A stretch of 13,429 bases of DNA from an uncultured Collinsella sp. Lineage in GTDB: Bacteria; Actinomycetota; Coriobacteriia; Coriobacteriales; Coriobacteriaceae. The stretch lies in the NCBI GenBank assembly GCA_900546085.1, contig URBS01000052.1:1-13429 (forward strand). Direction: 5' to 3'. Shown piece after piece: positions 7,201 to 12,453 of the stretch (position 1 is its first letter; every line of letters starts with the position of its first letter). Position numbers and translations under genes: made by a program. The notes beneath the pieces are model-generated. The model ran no database searches and was not told the DNA's origin. It saw only the letters and a list, made by a program, of their open reading frames with translations.

Positions 7201-8061
7201 AAGGATTACGTCAACTATTCTGCTGGTGGTGGCGTGTATCGCTATACGCTCGGTGATGCAGAGGCGACGCAGATTTATGATGCGGCTGGCCATTACCAGT
7301 ACTGTGACTCTCCGGTCATTGCCGATGCTTCTGGCAACCTGTACTACATCAATGATTCGGGTACGCTGTTCAAGCTCGGGGCTGTTGAGTCTTGGACGGT
7401 TGCCTTTAATTCCAACGGCGGGTCTGCTTGCGACACTAAGTTTGTTGCTGCGGCCGATGGCAAGCTGGTCAAGCCGGCCGATCCGACGCGCGATGGCTAC
7501 ACTTTCGACGGTTGGTATACCGATGAGGCTTGCACGCAGGCGTATGACTTCAGTACGCCGGTGACGGCCGATCTGACGCTGTATGCCAAGTGGACCAAGA
7601 ATGCCACCAACCCTGGCGGTAATGGCGGTTCTGGCACTAATGGCGGCAACGGCGGCGCTGGCAACGGCTCCGGTGCTGGCACGGGCACGGGTTCCGGCTC
7701 CGGCACGAAGGGCCAGCAGGCCGGCGGCGCTATCGCCCCGGGTCATAAGCCGACGACCAAGACGACGGTGTCGACCAAGACCGAGACCAAGGACAACAAG
7801 TCCGACAAGAAGGACACCGATAAGTCCGATAAGAAGGACGAGAAGAAGTCTGACAAGAAGTCTGACAAGAAGGACAGCAAGTCCGACAAGAAGTCCGATT
7901 CCAAGTCCGATACGGGTGCTGCTTCCACGACCACTGCTAAGAAGTCCTCTAGTGCCTCCGAGCAGGAGGCTGGCACCAACCCGCTCGCCATTGTTGGCGT
8001 TGCCGCCGGCGTCATCGGTCTCGCCATCGTCGGCGTGTTCGTGTTCACCAAACGTCGGTAG
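4273..8061 (+). CDS. Secreted membrane-anchored protein: four DUF4430 (transcobalamin-like) domains, PQQ-like beta-propeller, InlB B-repeat
   Basis: This encodes a 1262-residue surface protein. An Arg-rich n-region and hydrophobic core (28-39) form a signal peptide, probably cleaved near Ala47. After an Ala/Glu/Ser-rich linker come four DUF4430 domains at about 148-260, 272-376, 387-493 and 501-611. Each starts with a V-x-V-x-G-x-D-x-x-G strand and ends with YW-x-(L/F)-(F/Y)-(V/I)-(D/N)-G and a G/D-D-x-V-T-x-x-Y strand. A beta-propeller follows (about 659-1039; blades such as NELIKIDSSTGK and GTLKCIDKTTGN), then one InlB B-repeat (1041-1109, ending LTLYAKWT). A Gly/Ser linker, a Lys/Ser/Asp-rich stalk and a membrane helix with terminal KRR complete it; there is no LPXTG motif. 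DUF4430 is related to the C-terminal domain of transcobalamin. With the riboswitch upstream, corrinoid capture at the cell surface is the best inference. An in-frame start at 4192 is possible but would give an unusually long n-region. Confidence 0.85.
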   Translation: MDMFVDERQRVSWRRHGAIARGVAKRGLVAFLAFAMAFGTTPAQLWAEGAEGIAEAVAQATTPSEGTVAADGAADQGNAEVSDSEGAPAASAAITEAATGDEGSATGESPAASEQSSTAPTGQAGSAAAAAVQTENPTETGDVAKKQVEVSFSIIGTDADGKAQTWVAPTQLKLDEGSTAADAFVKLQQKTGFKAKYDPNTAYGFYLESITSPSDGRTLAFDPATYAYWQLFVDGASSSVGASGVKLTQGQKIEFAYTAGSASPVVKDQVAANVTVIGRDAQGKTQTWVDNAQYVVTSGSSALDLTKVALEANDIDAVAAGSFILSLKYNGVELGTPLDYSTYWRLFINGKSSDYTADNVTIHAGDTVTWFYGGWGDQLPSDSVHASVQVLGKDKDGKQQVWASTGQMSLKAGSTAKDLLEQTGLDLVASEESWGWYLSGIKSPLDGKTYKYDPATRSYWQFYVNGKSVTVGAGNYELQEGDAVTFMYGADADALPGQVLGSVDVVGPDVNGNNTCWGSASSVSLPEGSTAQNLIETVLKAKGVTYNGSQSGEYWLLNSINSPFDHKPYAWDGATKKYWRLFINGEPSSLCANQITLKSDDKVTLAYTTDDSPMPDPDKIVVDPSATTPDWDAEWAGYGNSGNGSTVTDAKTPAQAAGLKWAFDWKAESGQQYANCSEPVIANGFVYIATENELIKIDSSTGKKVASAPLASKVSYTSRPIYTNGLIIVPLNGGAVQAITADKLICKWLTPGLTDLTQSSCTVVSDGEYVYVGTVDISYDENYNATYGNGSLKRIKIATGEVSWQNIDPSEGYYWTGAALTDKYTIVPTSAGTLKCIDKTTGNVVSAMKLGAVANADCIADPSNGSTFYQMTHDGKLHVISLSAKGVLSEQKTVDLGLTNNLSAPAVSGDNLIVGGQTATGSALVLYNLKTGKTTMVAAADGKALPAGLNGIAATPLVSVQGGKTYVYFTVNSADSKDYVNYSAGGGVYRYTLGDAEATQIYDAAGHYQYCDSPVIADASGNLYYINDSGTLFKLGAVESWTVAFNSNGGSACDTKFVAAADGKLVKPADPTRDGYTFDGWYTDEACTQAYDFSTPVTADLTLYAKWTKNATNPGGNGGSGTNGGNGGAGNGSGAGTGTGSGSGTKGQQAGGAIAPGHKPTTKTTVSTKTETKDNKSDKKDTDKSDKKDEKKSDKKSDKKDSKSDKKSDSKSDTGAASTTTAKKSSSASEQEAGTNPLAIVGVAAGVIGLAIVGVFVFTKRR
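7606..7740 (+). repeat. Low-complexity Gly/Asn/Ser-coding stretch
   Basis: GGC/GGT-rich, imperfectly repeated codons encode a Gly/Asn/Ser/Thr linker between the InlB B-repeat and the charged stalk of the large DUF4430 protein. It is a flexible spacer within the coding sequence. Confidence 0.7.
7791..7920 (+). repeat. Degenerate Ser-Asp-Lys-Lys coding repeats
   Basis: Variants of AAGTCCGACAAGAAG recur about nine times and encode repeated S-D-K-K and K-S-D-K units just before the C-terminal membrane helix. They probably form an extended, highly charged stalk across the cell wall. Near-identical units make the array prone to length change by slippage or recombination. Confidence 0.75.
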
Positions 8062-8070
8062 GTGAGGGCT

Positions 8071-8955
8071 GTGTCCAATAAATCCAAGGACGCTGACCCC
8101 AAGCAACCAGATTCCTCGTTCATTCAGTTCGACGATACAAAGCAACAGGGCGCCGCTTCGGCGGCGTCCGCCCCACGGCGCAAAGCGCTCCTTGGCGTTC
8201 TGACTGCCGCGTGCGTTGCGCTGATTGTCATATCGCTGGGCTTCGTCCATCCTTCCGAGAGCGGCGCCTGGTCCATTGACTGGATCGTTCAGACCGCGAC
8301 GGGGGAGAGCGTCGTCACCAAGGACACCAAGGGGTCTGACTCGACTACGACTTCGGGCGAGGCCAGTTCCAAGGATTCCAAGTCATCGAATGACGCAAAA
8401 GATGAGTCCAAGGACGATTCCGAGTCTTCAAACAAGGAATCGGATAAAAGCTCGGATAGCAAGAAGTCCGATGGTCAGGACGGCAAGAAGTCTGGAGATA
8501 AATCCGCTGCCCAGAATACGGGAGCCGGCGATACTTCCAATGTGTCTGGCGGTGCTTCTTCGGGCGGCGGCCAGTCGTCTGATGGAGCCTCCAGCTCTAA
8601 TGGTGGAAACGCCTCCTCGGGCGGCCAGAGCGGCTCGCAGGAGTCCAGCTACGTAACAGTGACGGTTTCGGTTACATCGAGCGCTGTGGGCAATCCTGTG
8701 TCCTCTGGTGGCACCTTTACCTTTAACGAAGGCGCTACCGTCTACGATGCCCTGTGCGCGCTGGGCCTTTCTGTCAACGCACATGGCTCGTCGTACGGCA
8801 CGTATGTCTCCGCGATTGGTGGTTTGGCCGAGAAACAGTACGGCGGCACGAGCGGCTGGATGTACTCCGTCAACGGCACAACGCCTATGACGGCCTGCAG
8901 CAACTACGTTCTCTCCAACGGCGACAACGTGGTCTGGTATTACGTTACAGGCTAG
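8071..8955 (+). CDS. Membrane-anchored single-DUF4430 (transcobalamin-like) protein
   Basis: This encodes a 294-residue protein. The GTG at 8071 is preferred (product VSNKSKDADP...) because GGTGAGG at 8061-8067 precedes it, though the spacing is only 3 bases; an alternative GTG at 8062 adds three residues. A basic cytoplasmic N-terminus (PRRK) leads into one membrane helix (about 39-59), giving an N-in, C-out topology. A disordered Ser/Lys/Asp then Gly/Ser-rich linker runs to about residue 195. The C-terminal ~100 residues are one DUF4430 domain with the motif SGWMYSVNG and a final N-G-D-N-V-V-W-Y-Y strand. This is closer to the common DUF4430 form than the four YWxLFxNG domains of the upstream protein. 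It starts 9 bases after the upstream stop and ends before a strong terminator, so it is co-transcribed under the riboswitch. A membrane-proximal corrinoid-binding partner is the likely role. No transporter gene is present in the window. Confidence 0.85.
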   Translation: MSNKSKDADPKQPDSSFIQFDDTKQQGAASAASAPRRKALLGVLTAACVALIVISLGFVHPSESGAWSIDWIVQTATGESVVTKDTKGSDSTTTSGEASSKDSKSSNDAKDESKDDSESSNKESDKSSDSKKSDGQDGKKSGDKSAAQNTGAGDTSNVSGGASSGGGQSSDGASSSNGGNASSGGQSGSQESSYVTVTVSVTSSAVGNPVSSGGTFTFNEGATVYDALCALGLSVNAHGSSYGTYVSAIGGLAEKQYGGTSGWMYSVNGTTPMTACSNYVLSNGDNVVWYYVTG

Positions 8956-8975
8956 AGACCTCGACATATCGCACC

Positions 8976-9015
8976 AAACGGGCGGTTCGGACAAACATCC
9001 GGGCCGCCCGTTTTT
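8976..9015 (+). terminator. Rho-independent terminator of the DUF4430 operon
   Basis: AAACGGGCGG (8976-8985) pairs perfectly with CCGCCCGTTT (9004-9013). Inner CGGA/TCCG pairs extend the stem, and a run of T (9011-9015) follows. It lies 20 bases after the stop at 8955. Confidence 0.92.
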
Positions 9016-9053
9016 CATGCGAATTGGACTGGGTCGCCGGGGACCTCGACAAA

Positions 9054-9088
9054 TAAAAAACCGGTTGGAATGGGAATTCCAACCGGTT
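9054..9088 (-). terminator. Rho-independent terminator of the minus-strand gtrA-like gene
   Basis: AACCGGTTGGAA (9059-9070) and TTCCAACCGGTT (9077-9088) form a perfect 12-bp stem with a 6-base loop. Read on the minus strand it is followed by a T-run (A-run at 9054-9060 on plus). It lies 26 bases beyond the stop codon at 9115. With the plus-strand terminator at 8976-9015 it insulates two converging units. Confidence 0.92.
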
Positions 9089-9114
9089 ATACATTCAAGC
9101 AAATAGTGAATCGA

Positions 9115-9522
9115 CTACGACCGTGCGCCCTCAAGGAAGAAGCGGCGGCTGAAGTAGTTGTACCAGGTGACGAGGAACGTGGCGATGGCCTTCATGGCTT
9201 GGTAGCCGATGCTCAAGAACGTGACGCCCACAAACATGTACAGGTCGTTGAGACCCAAACCGATCACCGACAGGATGGTGAAGATCGTGAACTCGCGCTT
9301 GCGGCTCATGCCCTCGCGATGGTCGAACACGTACTTCATGCTGAGCCAGTAGTTGACCACGACGGACGTGATGAACGAGATCGTGGTGCTCATCAAAAAG
9401 TCGAGGTGGAACAGCTCGACGAGCGCAATGAGCATACCCCAGTCGATGCCAAAGGAGATAAGGCCCACGACAGCGAACTTGAGGAACTGCTTAGTATGAG
9501 GTTGTGCCAGTGCCTTGCGCAC
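9115..9522 (-). CDS. GtrA-like membrane protein 1
   Basis: This encodes a 135-residue GtrA-family (PF04138) protein with four predicted membrane helices, at roughly 15-35, 42-62, 78-99 and 105-122. GtrA-like proteins are small flippase-type or accessory membrane proteins, often linked to transfer of undecaprenyl-linked sugars or to cell-envelope polysaccharide. The family pattern is visible in KFAVVGLISFGIDWG, in NYWLSMKYVF and in the C-terminal YNYFSRRFFLEG. The start is the GTG at 9522, preceded by only a weak GGAT-type ribosome site, so it is the least certain part. The gene is a clear paralogue of the neighbour at 9742-10137. It ends at a strong terminator. No glycosyltransferase is adjacent, so the lipid-linked substrate cannot be named. 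Confidence 0.87.
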   Translation of the reverse strand: MRKALAQPHTKQFLKFAVVGLISFGIDWGMLIALVELFHLDFLMSTTISFITSVVVNYWLSMKYVFDHREGMSRKREFTIFTILSVIGLGLNDLYMFVGVTFLSIGYQAMKAIATFLVTWYNYFSRRFFLEGARS

Positions 9523-9670
9523 GTAATCACATCCAATGCGTTGATGAATCGAGCAGAGGATACTTTAGAGCTTTTGCAAGGGAAACGTAAGGTCTTTGCC
9601 AAGAACTATACGAACTCGCCAAATTATCAAGTGCTAATCCGCAAACGTTGAAAATTTGCCCGTAAACGAG

Positions 9671-9720
9671 CGGCACCCACGGACGATACTGCGCTGAGCG
9701 CGCGTCGTCCGTGGGCGCCG
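9671..9720 (-). terminator. Long hairpin downstream of gtrA-like gene 2, probable terminator
   Basis: CGGC-A-CCCACGGACGA (9671-9686) pairs with TCGTCCGTGGG-C-GCCG (9705-9720): 15 pairs with one mismatch, plus an inner GCGC/GCGC stem. It begins 22 bases past the stop at 9742. On the minus strand it is not followed by a good U-run, so termination may be partial or the structure may protect the 3' end. Confidence 0.55.
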
Positions 9721-9741
9721 TAATGCTGCAGGGGTGTCGAG

Positions 9742-10137
9742 CTATTTGGTCTCGTCGCCCTCCAGGAAGATCTTTCGGGTCACAAAGTTGTAGACCATGA
9801 CAAGCGCGGTGGCGCAGATCTTGGCGATATTGGCCTCGAGCCCCAGACCGGCGTTGAGTGTCAGCACGATACCGTCGTTGAGTGCCAGGCCGATCACGGA
9901 CAGCACGACAAAGATAATGAACTCGCGGCGGCGGCTCATGCCTTCCTTGTGCGCAAACACGTACTTCATGCTTGCGAGGTAGTTAAAGATGAGCGAGACG
10001 ATAAAGCCGCTGGTATTGGCGATTAGGATGTTGAGGCCCAGACCGTAGTGGAGCAGATTCATAATGCCAAAGTCGATGATCGTGGCAATGACACCGACGA
10101 CGCCAAACTTCATGATCTGCGCAAGGAGCTTTTGCAT
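9742..10137 (-). CDS. GtrA-like membrane protein 2
   Basis: This encodes a 131-residue GtrA-family protein with four predicted membrane helices. The preferred start is the ATG at 10137 (MQKLLAQIMKFGVVG), which has AGGCAGGT just upstream on the minus strand. A longer reading from 10254 would add 39 residues unlike the family and overlap the fructose bisphosphatase gene, so it is rejected. The protein shares S-M-K-Y-V-F-x-H-x-E-G-M-S-R-x-R-E-F and L-S-V-I-G-L-x-L-N-D with GtrA-like protein 1, and both end in F-L-E-G. The DNA aligns without gaps at a fixed 630-base offset around 9260-9342 and 9890-9972, including a 17-base exact match. It lies 79 bases after the fructose bisphosphatase gene on the same strand and may be co-transcribed with it. 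The family role is movement of lipid-linked sugars; the substrate is unknown. Confidence 0.88.
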   Translation of the reverse strand: MQKLLAQIMKFGVVGVIATIIDFGIMNLLHYGLGLNILIANTSGFIVSLIFNYLASMKYVFAHKEGMSRRREFIIFVVLSVIGLALNDGIVLTLNAGLGLEANIAKICATALVMVYNFVTRKIFLEGDETK

Positions 10138-10166
10138 GGTACCTGCCTTAAGCTGGCGCCGAAGCG

Positions 10167-10210
10167 CCGCGGGGATGACAAACTTGGCACAGTTTAGCCA
10201 ATCCCCGCGG
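10167..10210 (-). other. Long RNA hairpin between fructose bisphosphatase and gtrA-like genes
   Basis: CCGCGGGGAT (10167-10176) and ATCCCCGCGG (10201-10210) are perfect 10-base complements. An inner TTGGC (10184-10188) / GCCAA (10197-10201) stem competes for the base at 10201. The hairpin begins 7 bases after the fructose bisphosphatase stop. No U-run follows on either strand, so it is more likely an mRNA-processing, stability or factor-dependent stop element than a Rho-independent terminator. Confidence 0.6.
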
Positions 10211-10216
10211 GTGGGG

Positions 10217-12133
10217 TTAGGCGCGCTCCTCGATAGCACCGTTTCTATATGCATCGAGCAGCTGGCGCAGGTCTTGGATCTGGCTGCGGATCTTGGCTCC
10301 GGAATCGGTGTCGCTCACCATGCGGCGACGGTCTGCTTGGTCAAAACGGTTGGTCTCGCTTTCGATGTCCACGTTGCGCGTGAGTGCCTCGGCAACCGTC
10401 GTAAAGGCTCGGTGCGACTTGAGACGGCAGCCGCGTGAGCTCGAGATGAGCGTATAGCCGGCGATACCCGTCTTGGGATGGTAAGCGCGGCAGAAGCCGC
10501 CATCGATGACCAGCAGCTTGCCCTCGGCGCGGATGGGCTGCTCGCCCTTGGTGGTTTTAACGGGCGTGTGGCCGTTGATGATGTGACCGGTCGGTGAACA
10601 TGCCATGGGCGCGACGCCAAACTCGCGCATGATGTCGTCGCAGACCGAGGGCGACTTGGTAAGCGTAAAATACGGGTCCATCGGCTCGACCCAGGTGCTC
10701 TTATCGGCGATATAGGCGCGCTCAAAGGTACGCACCAGGCGTCCGCTGGCGGGTGAGTTAAAGCCGATCCACAGGTACCACATCCAGTCGAGGGCGTCGC
10801 GGTCGCCCACGCGCCAGGCGCGGCGGGCGATGTGGTCGCAAAAATCAAGATAATCGCGGCCAGCGTGCCAGGTGCCCAGGCAGTTCATGCTGCTAAAGGT
10901 GCCGTCTTCGTTGAGCGGCACGCAGCCATGGAACAGCAGGTTGCCGTTGGCGACCTTGTACATCGAGCCGTGGGAATAGAGGAAATCGATATGTCGATGC
11001 AGGTGATCGGCGGTGACAAACTCGGACACGAGCTTGTCGATGATGTGCTGCTCCTGAGACGTGAGCGTATAGGGGTCCGCCGGGTCGACGGTGGGGAAGT
11101 CGTTGGTCGTGAGCGGCCACACGCTGCCGTCGGCGAGCGTGACCGTGCCGGTGTCGTGATTGATCTTGTCGAGTAACAGGCGGTCGGTCATATCGAACTC
11201 GGGGTGGCGCTGGATAATCTGGCCCTCGAGCTTAAAGAGCAGCACGTTGATGGCCTTGATCAGCGGGGTGATGGACTCGCCGGCGGTGTAGGTGGCATCG
11301 GCAAAGGCAACAAGCTCACGCAGCGAGATGCCGTAGTCGTTCTCTAGAATCTCGTAGTTGTCGTAGCGTAGGTTGTTGCGCAATACCGTGGCGATGCAGG
11401 CTGGCTCACCGGCCGCAGCGCCCATCCACAGCAGGTCGTGGTTGCCCCACTGGATGTCGAGCGAATGGTAGGTGAGCAGGCGGTCCATAATCTTGGCCGC
11501 GCCACCGCCGCGGTCGAAGATGTCGCCCACCAGGTGCAGGTGGTCGACGGCAAGGCGCTTGATGAGCGAAGCGAGCGACTCGATAAAGTCGTCGGCGCTG
11601 GCGGTCTCCAGGATGGACTCCACGATGCGCTCGTGATAGCGCACGCGATAGTTGTTCTCGTCCGGATGCGTGTGCAGCAGCTCGTCGATGATGTAGGCGT
11701 AGTCGCGCGGGATGGCCTTACGCACCTTGGAGCGCGTGTAGCGGCTCGAAAGCGAGCGGGCAACCACAATGAGCTGGTCAAGCATCGTCTTGTACCAGGT
11801 GGGCGAGTCCTCGCGCCGGCTGCGGACCAGGTCGATCTTCTCGCGCGGGTAGTAGATGAGCGTGCACAGCTCGCCCTTTTCGTCAAAGGAGAGCGTGTCG
11901 CCAAAGATCTCGTCGACATGTTCGCGCACGACGCCCGAGCAGTTATTGAGGATGTGCATAAAGGCTTCGTACTCGCCGTGCACGTCGCTCATAAAATGCT
12001 CGGTGCCCTTGGGTAGGTTGAGGATGGCCGAGAGGTTGATAATTTCGGTAAACGCGGATTGTTCGGTGGGGAACTGTCTCGACAGCAGGCGCAGATACTT
12101 GAAGTCTTGCGGGTTGCGATCGAATGCGACCAT
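10217..12133 (-). CDS. fbp: Fructose-1,6-bisphosphatase, class III
   Basis: This encodes a 638-residue class III fructose-1,6-bisphosphatase, which hydrolyses fructose 1,6-bisphosphate to fructose 6-phosphate in gluconeogenesis. The start is the ATG at 12133 (MVAFDRNPQDFKYLRLLSRQ), with GGAAGG seven bases upstream on the minus strand; an upstream alternative at 12178 adds 15 residues and lies inside the inverted repeat. Metallophosphatase motifs are complete: SDVHGE (49-54), GDIFDRGG (203-210), GNHD (230-233), a conserved H-G-C near 402 and GHTPV (521-525). The length equals that of the Bacillus-type enzyme (about 640-670 residues). This class is a Mn-dependent, calcineurin-like enzyme unrelated in sequence to classes I and II. 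It is probably the promoter-proximal gene of a minus-strand unit with the gtrA-like genes. A perfect inverted repeat upstream may control it. Confidence 0.96.
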   Translation of the reverse strand: MVAFDRNPQDFKYLRLLSRQFPTEQSAFTEIINLSAILNLPKGTEHFMSDVHGEYEAFMHILNNCSGVVREHVDEIFGDTLSFDEKGELCTLIYYPREKIDLVRSRREDSPTWYKTMLDQLIVVARSLSSRYTRSKVRKAIPRDYAYIIDELLHTHPDENNYRVRYHERIVESILETASADDFIESLASLIKRLAVDHLHLVGDIFDRGGGAAKIMDRLLTYHSLDIQWGNHDLLWMGAAAGEPACIATVLRNNLRYDNYEILENDYGISLRELVAFADATYTAGESITPLIKAINVLLFKLEGQIIQRHPEFDMTDRLLLDKINHDTGTVTLADGSVWPLTTNDFPTVDPADPYTLTSQEQHIIDKLVSEFVTADHLHRHIDFLYSHGSMYKVANGNLLFHGCVPLNEDGTFSSMNCLGTWHAGRDYLDFCDHIARRAWRVGDRDALDWMWYLWIGFNSPASGRLVRTFERAYIADKSTWVEPMDPYFTLTKSPSVCDDIMREFGVAPMACSPTGHIINGHTPVKTTKGEQPIRAEGKLLVIDGGFCRAYHPKTGIAGYTLISSSRGCRLKSHRAFTTVAEALTRNVDIESETNRFDQADRRRMVSDTDSGAKIRSQIQDLRQLLDAYRNGAIEERA

Positions 12134-12160
12134 GAAACACCTTCCGATGGGGCTGGTAAA

Positions 12161-12190
12161 ACTGATAAACAGCGTCAAACGTTTATCAGT
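12161..12190. repeat. Perfect inverted repeat upstream of fbp
   Basis: ACTGATAAAC (12161-12170) and GTTTATCAGT (12181-12190) are perfect reverse complements separated by 10 bases, so their centres are 20 bases apart. On the minus strand the distal arm is followed by TTTTA. It could be an operator with half-sites on one face of the helix, or a low-GC hairpin or attenuator in the fbp leader, 28 bases before the fbp start. Confidence 0.8.
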
Positions 12191-12244
12191 ATGCGCCGCT
12201 TTTGTTTCGATTTTGCGCCAGCGGCTGAATTGTCGGCTGAACGG

Positions 12245-12254
12245 TTTGGTAAAT
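12245..12254 (+). repeat. Short direct repeat TTTGGTAAAT, copy 1
   Basis: This decamer recurs exactly at 12375-12384, 130 bases away, within the same divergent control region. It overlaps the palindrome AAATCGATTT (12251-12260). A shared regulator site is possible, but chance in an A/T-rich stretch is not excluded. Confidence 0.35.
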
Positions 12255-12273
12255 CGATTTAGTTGAGGTAGAT

Positions 12274-12408
12274 ATGGCGGTTGAGTGGAGACGACAGAAG
12301 GTGTTTTCTCAGTTATTTATGCGTGGGACCGGTGGAGACGATGGTGGTAAAGATGTTCGCTATTATTGCTTCGATTTGGTAAATAGTGGACATATGTACC
12401 GTATGTAG
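12274..12408 (+). CDS. Possible 44-residue small protein, unrecognised
   Basis: This is an open frame of 44 codons, starting MAVEWRRQKVFSQL and ending GHMYRM. Its ATG has GAGG at 12264-12267 with a 6-base spacing, a usable ribosome site. The product is basic at the N-terminus, Gly/Asp-rich in the middle and has no membrane segment or known motif. It sits upstream of the DegV gene and ends nine bases before the extended -10 element. Codon use is less GC-biased than in neighbouring genes. It may be a chance frame or a leader peptide. Only the ribosome site and continuous frame support it. Confidence 0.3.
   Translation: MAVEWRRQKVFSQLFMRGTGGDDGGKDVRYYCFDLVNSGHMYRM
12375..12384 (+). repeat. Short direct repeat TTTGGTAAAT, copy 2
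   Basis: This is the second exact copy of the decamer at 12245-12254. It lies 36 bases upstream of the extended -10 of the DegV gene, roughly where an activator would bind. Confidence 0.35.
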
Positions 12409-12416
12409 GCTCACTG

Positions 12417-12425
12417 TGCGATAAT
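12417..12425 (+). promoter_or_regulatory. Extended -10 promoter of the DegV gene
   Basis: TG-C-GATAAT (12417-12425) fits an extended -10 element (TGnTATAAT) with a single mismatch in the hexamer. No good -35 lies 17 bases upstream, as is usual for extended -10 promoters. Transcription would start near 12432, giving a leader of about 22 bases. Confidence 0.5.
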
Positions 12426-12453
12426 TTGCGCAGCAATGAGTAAGGAGCCTCAT

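Larger units (their letters stand above)
12134..12453. promoter_or_regulatory. Divergent control region between fbp and the DegV gene
   Basis: This 320-base gap, markedly more A/T-rich than its neighbours, holds the fbp ribosome site, a perfect inverted repeat (12161-12190), two copies of TTTGGTAAAT, a 10-base palindrome AAATCGATTT (12251-12260), a possible 44-codon ORF (12274-12408) and the DegV promoter and ribosome site. No convincing -35/-10 pair for fbp was found. Confidence 0.65.

Noticed and set aside
7981..8061. Sortase cell-wall anchor on the large DUF4430 protein
   Set aside because: A hydrophobic helix and KRR tail are present, but there is no LPXTG-like motif before the helix.
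6034..8250. 738-codon open frame on the minus strand opposite the DUF4430 genes
   Set aside because: It is antisense to well-supported domains, its product is Arg/Val/Ile-rich low-complexity sequence with no recognisable fold, and long antisense frames are expected in GC-biased genes.
10138..10254. N-terminal extension of GtrA-like protein 2
   Set aside because: It overlaps the fbp coding end, covers the long hairpin, and adds residues unlike the family; the ATG at 10137 has a better ribosome site.
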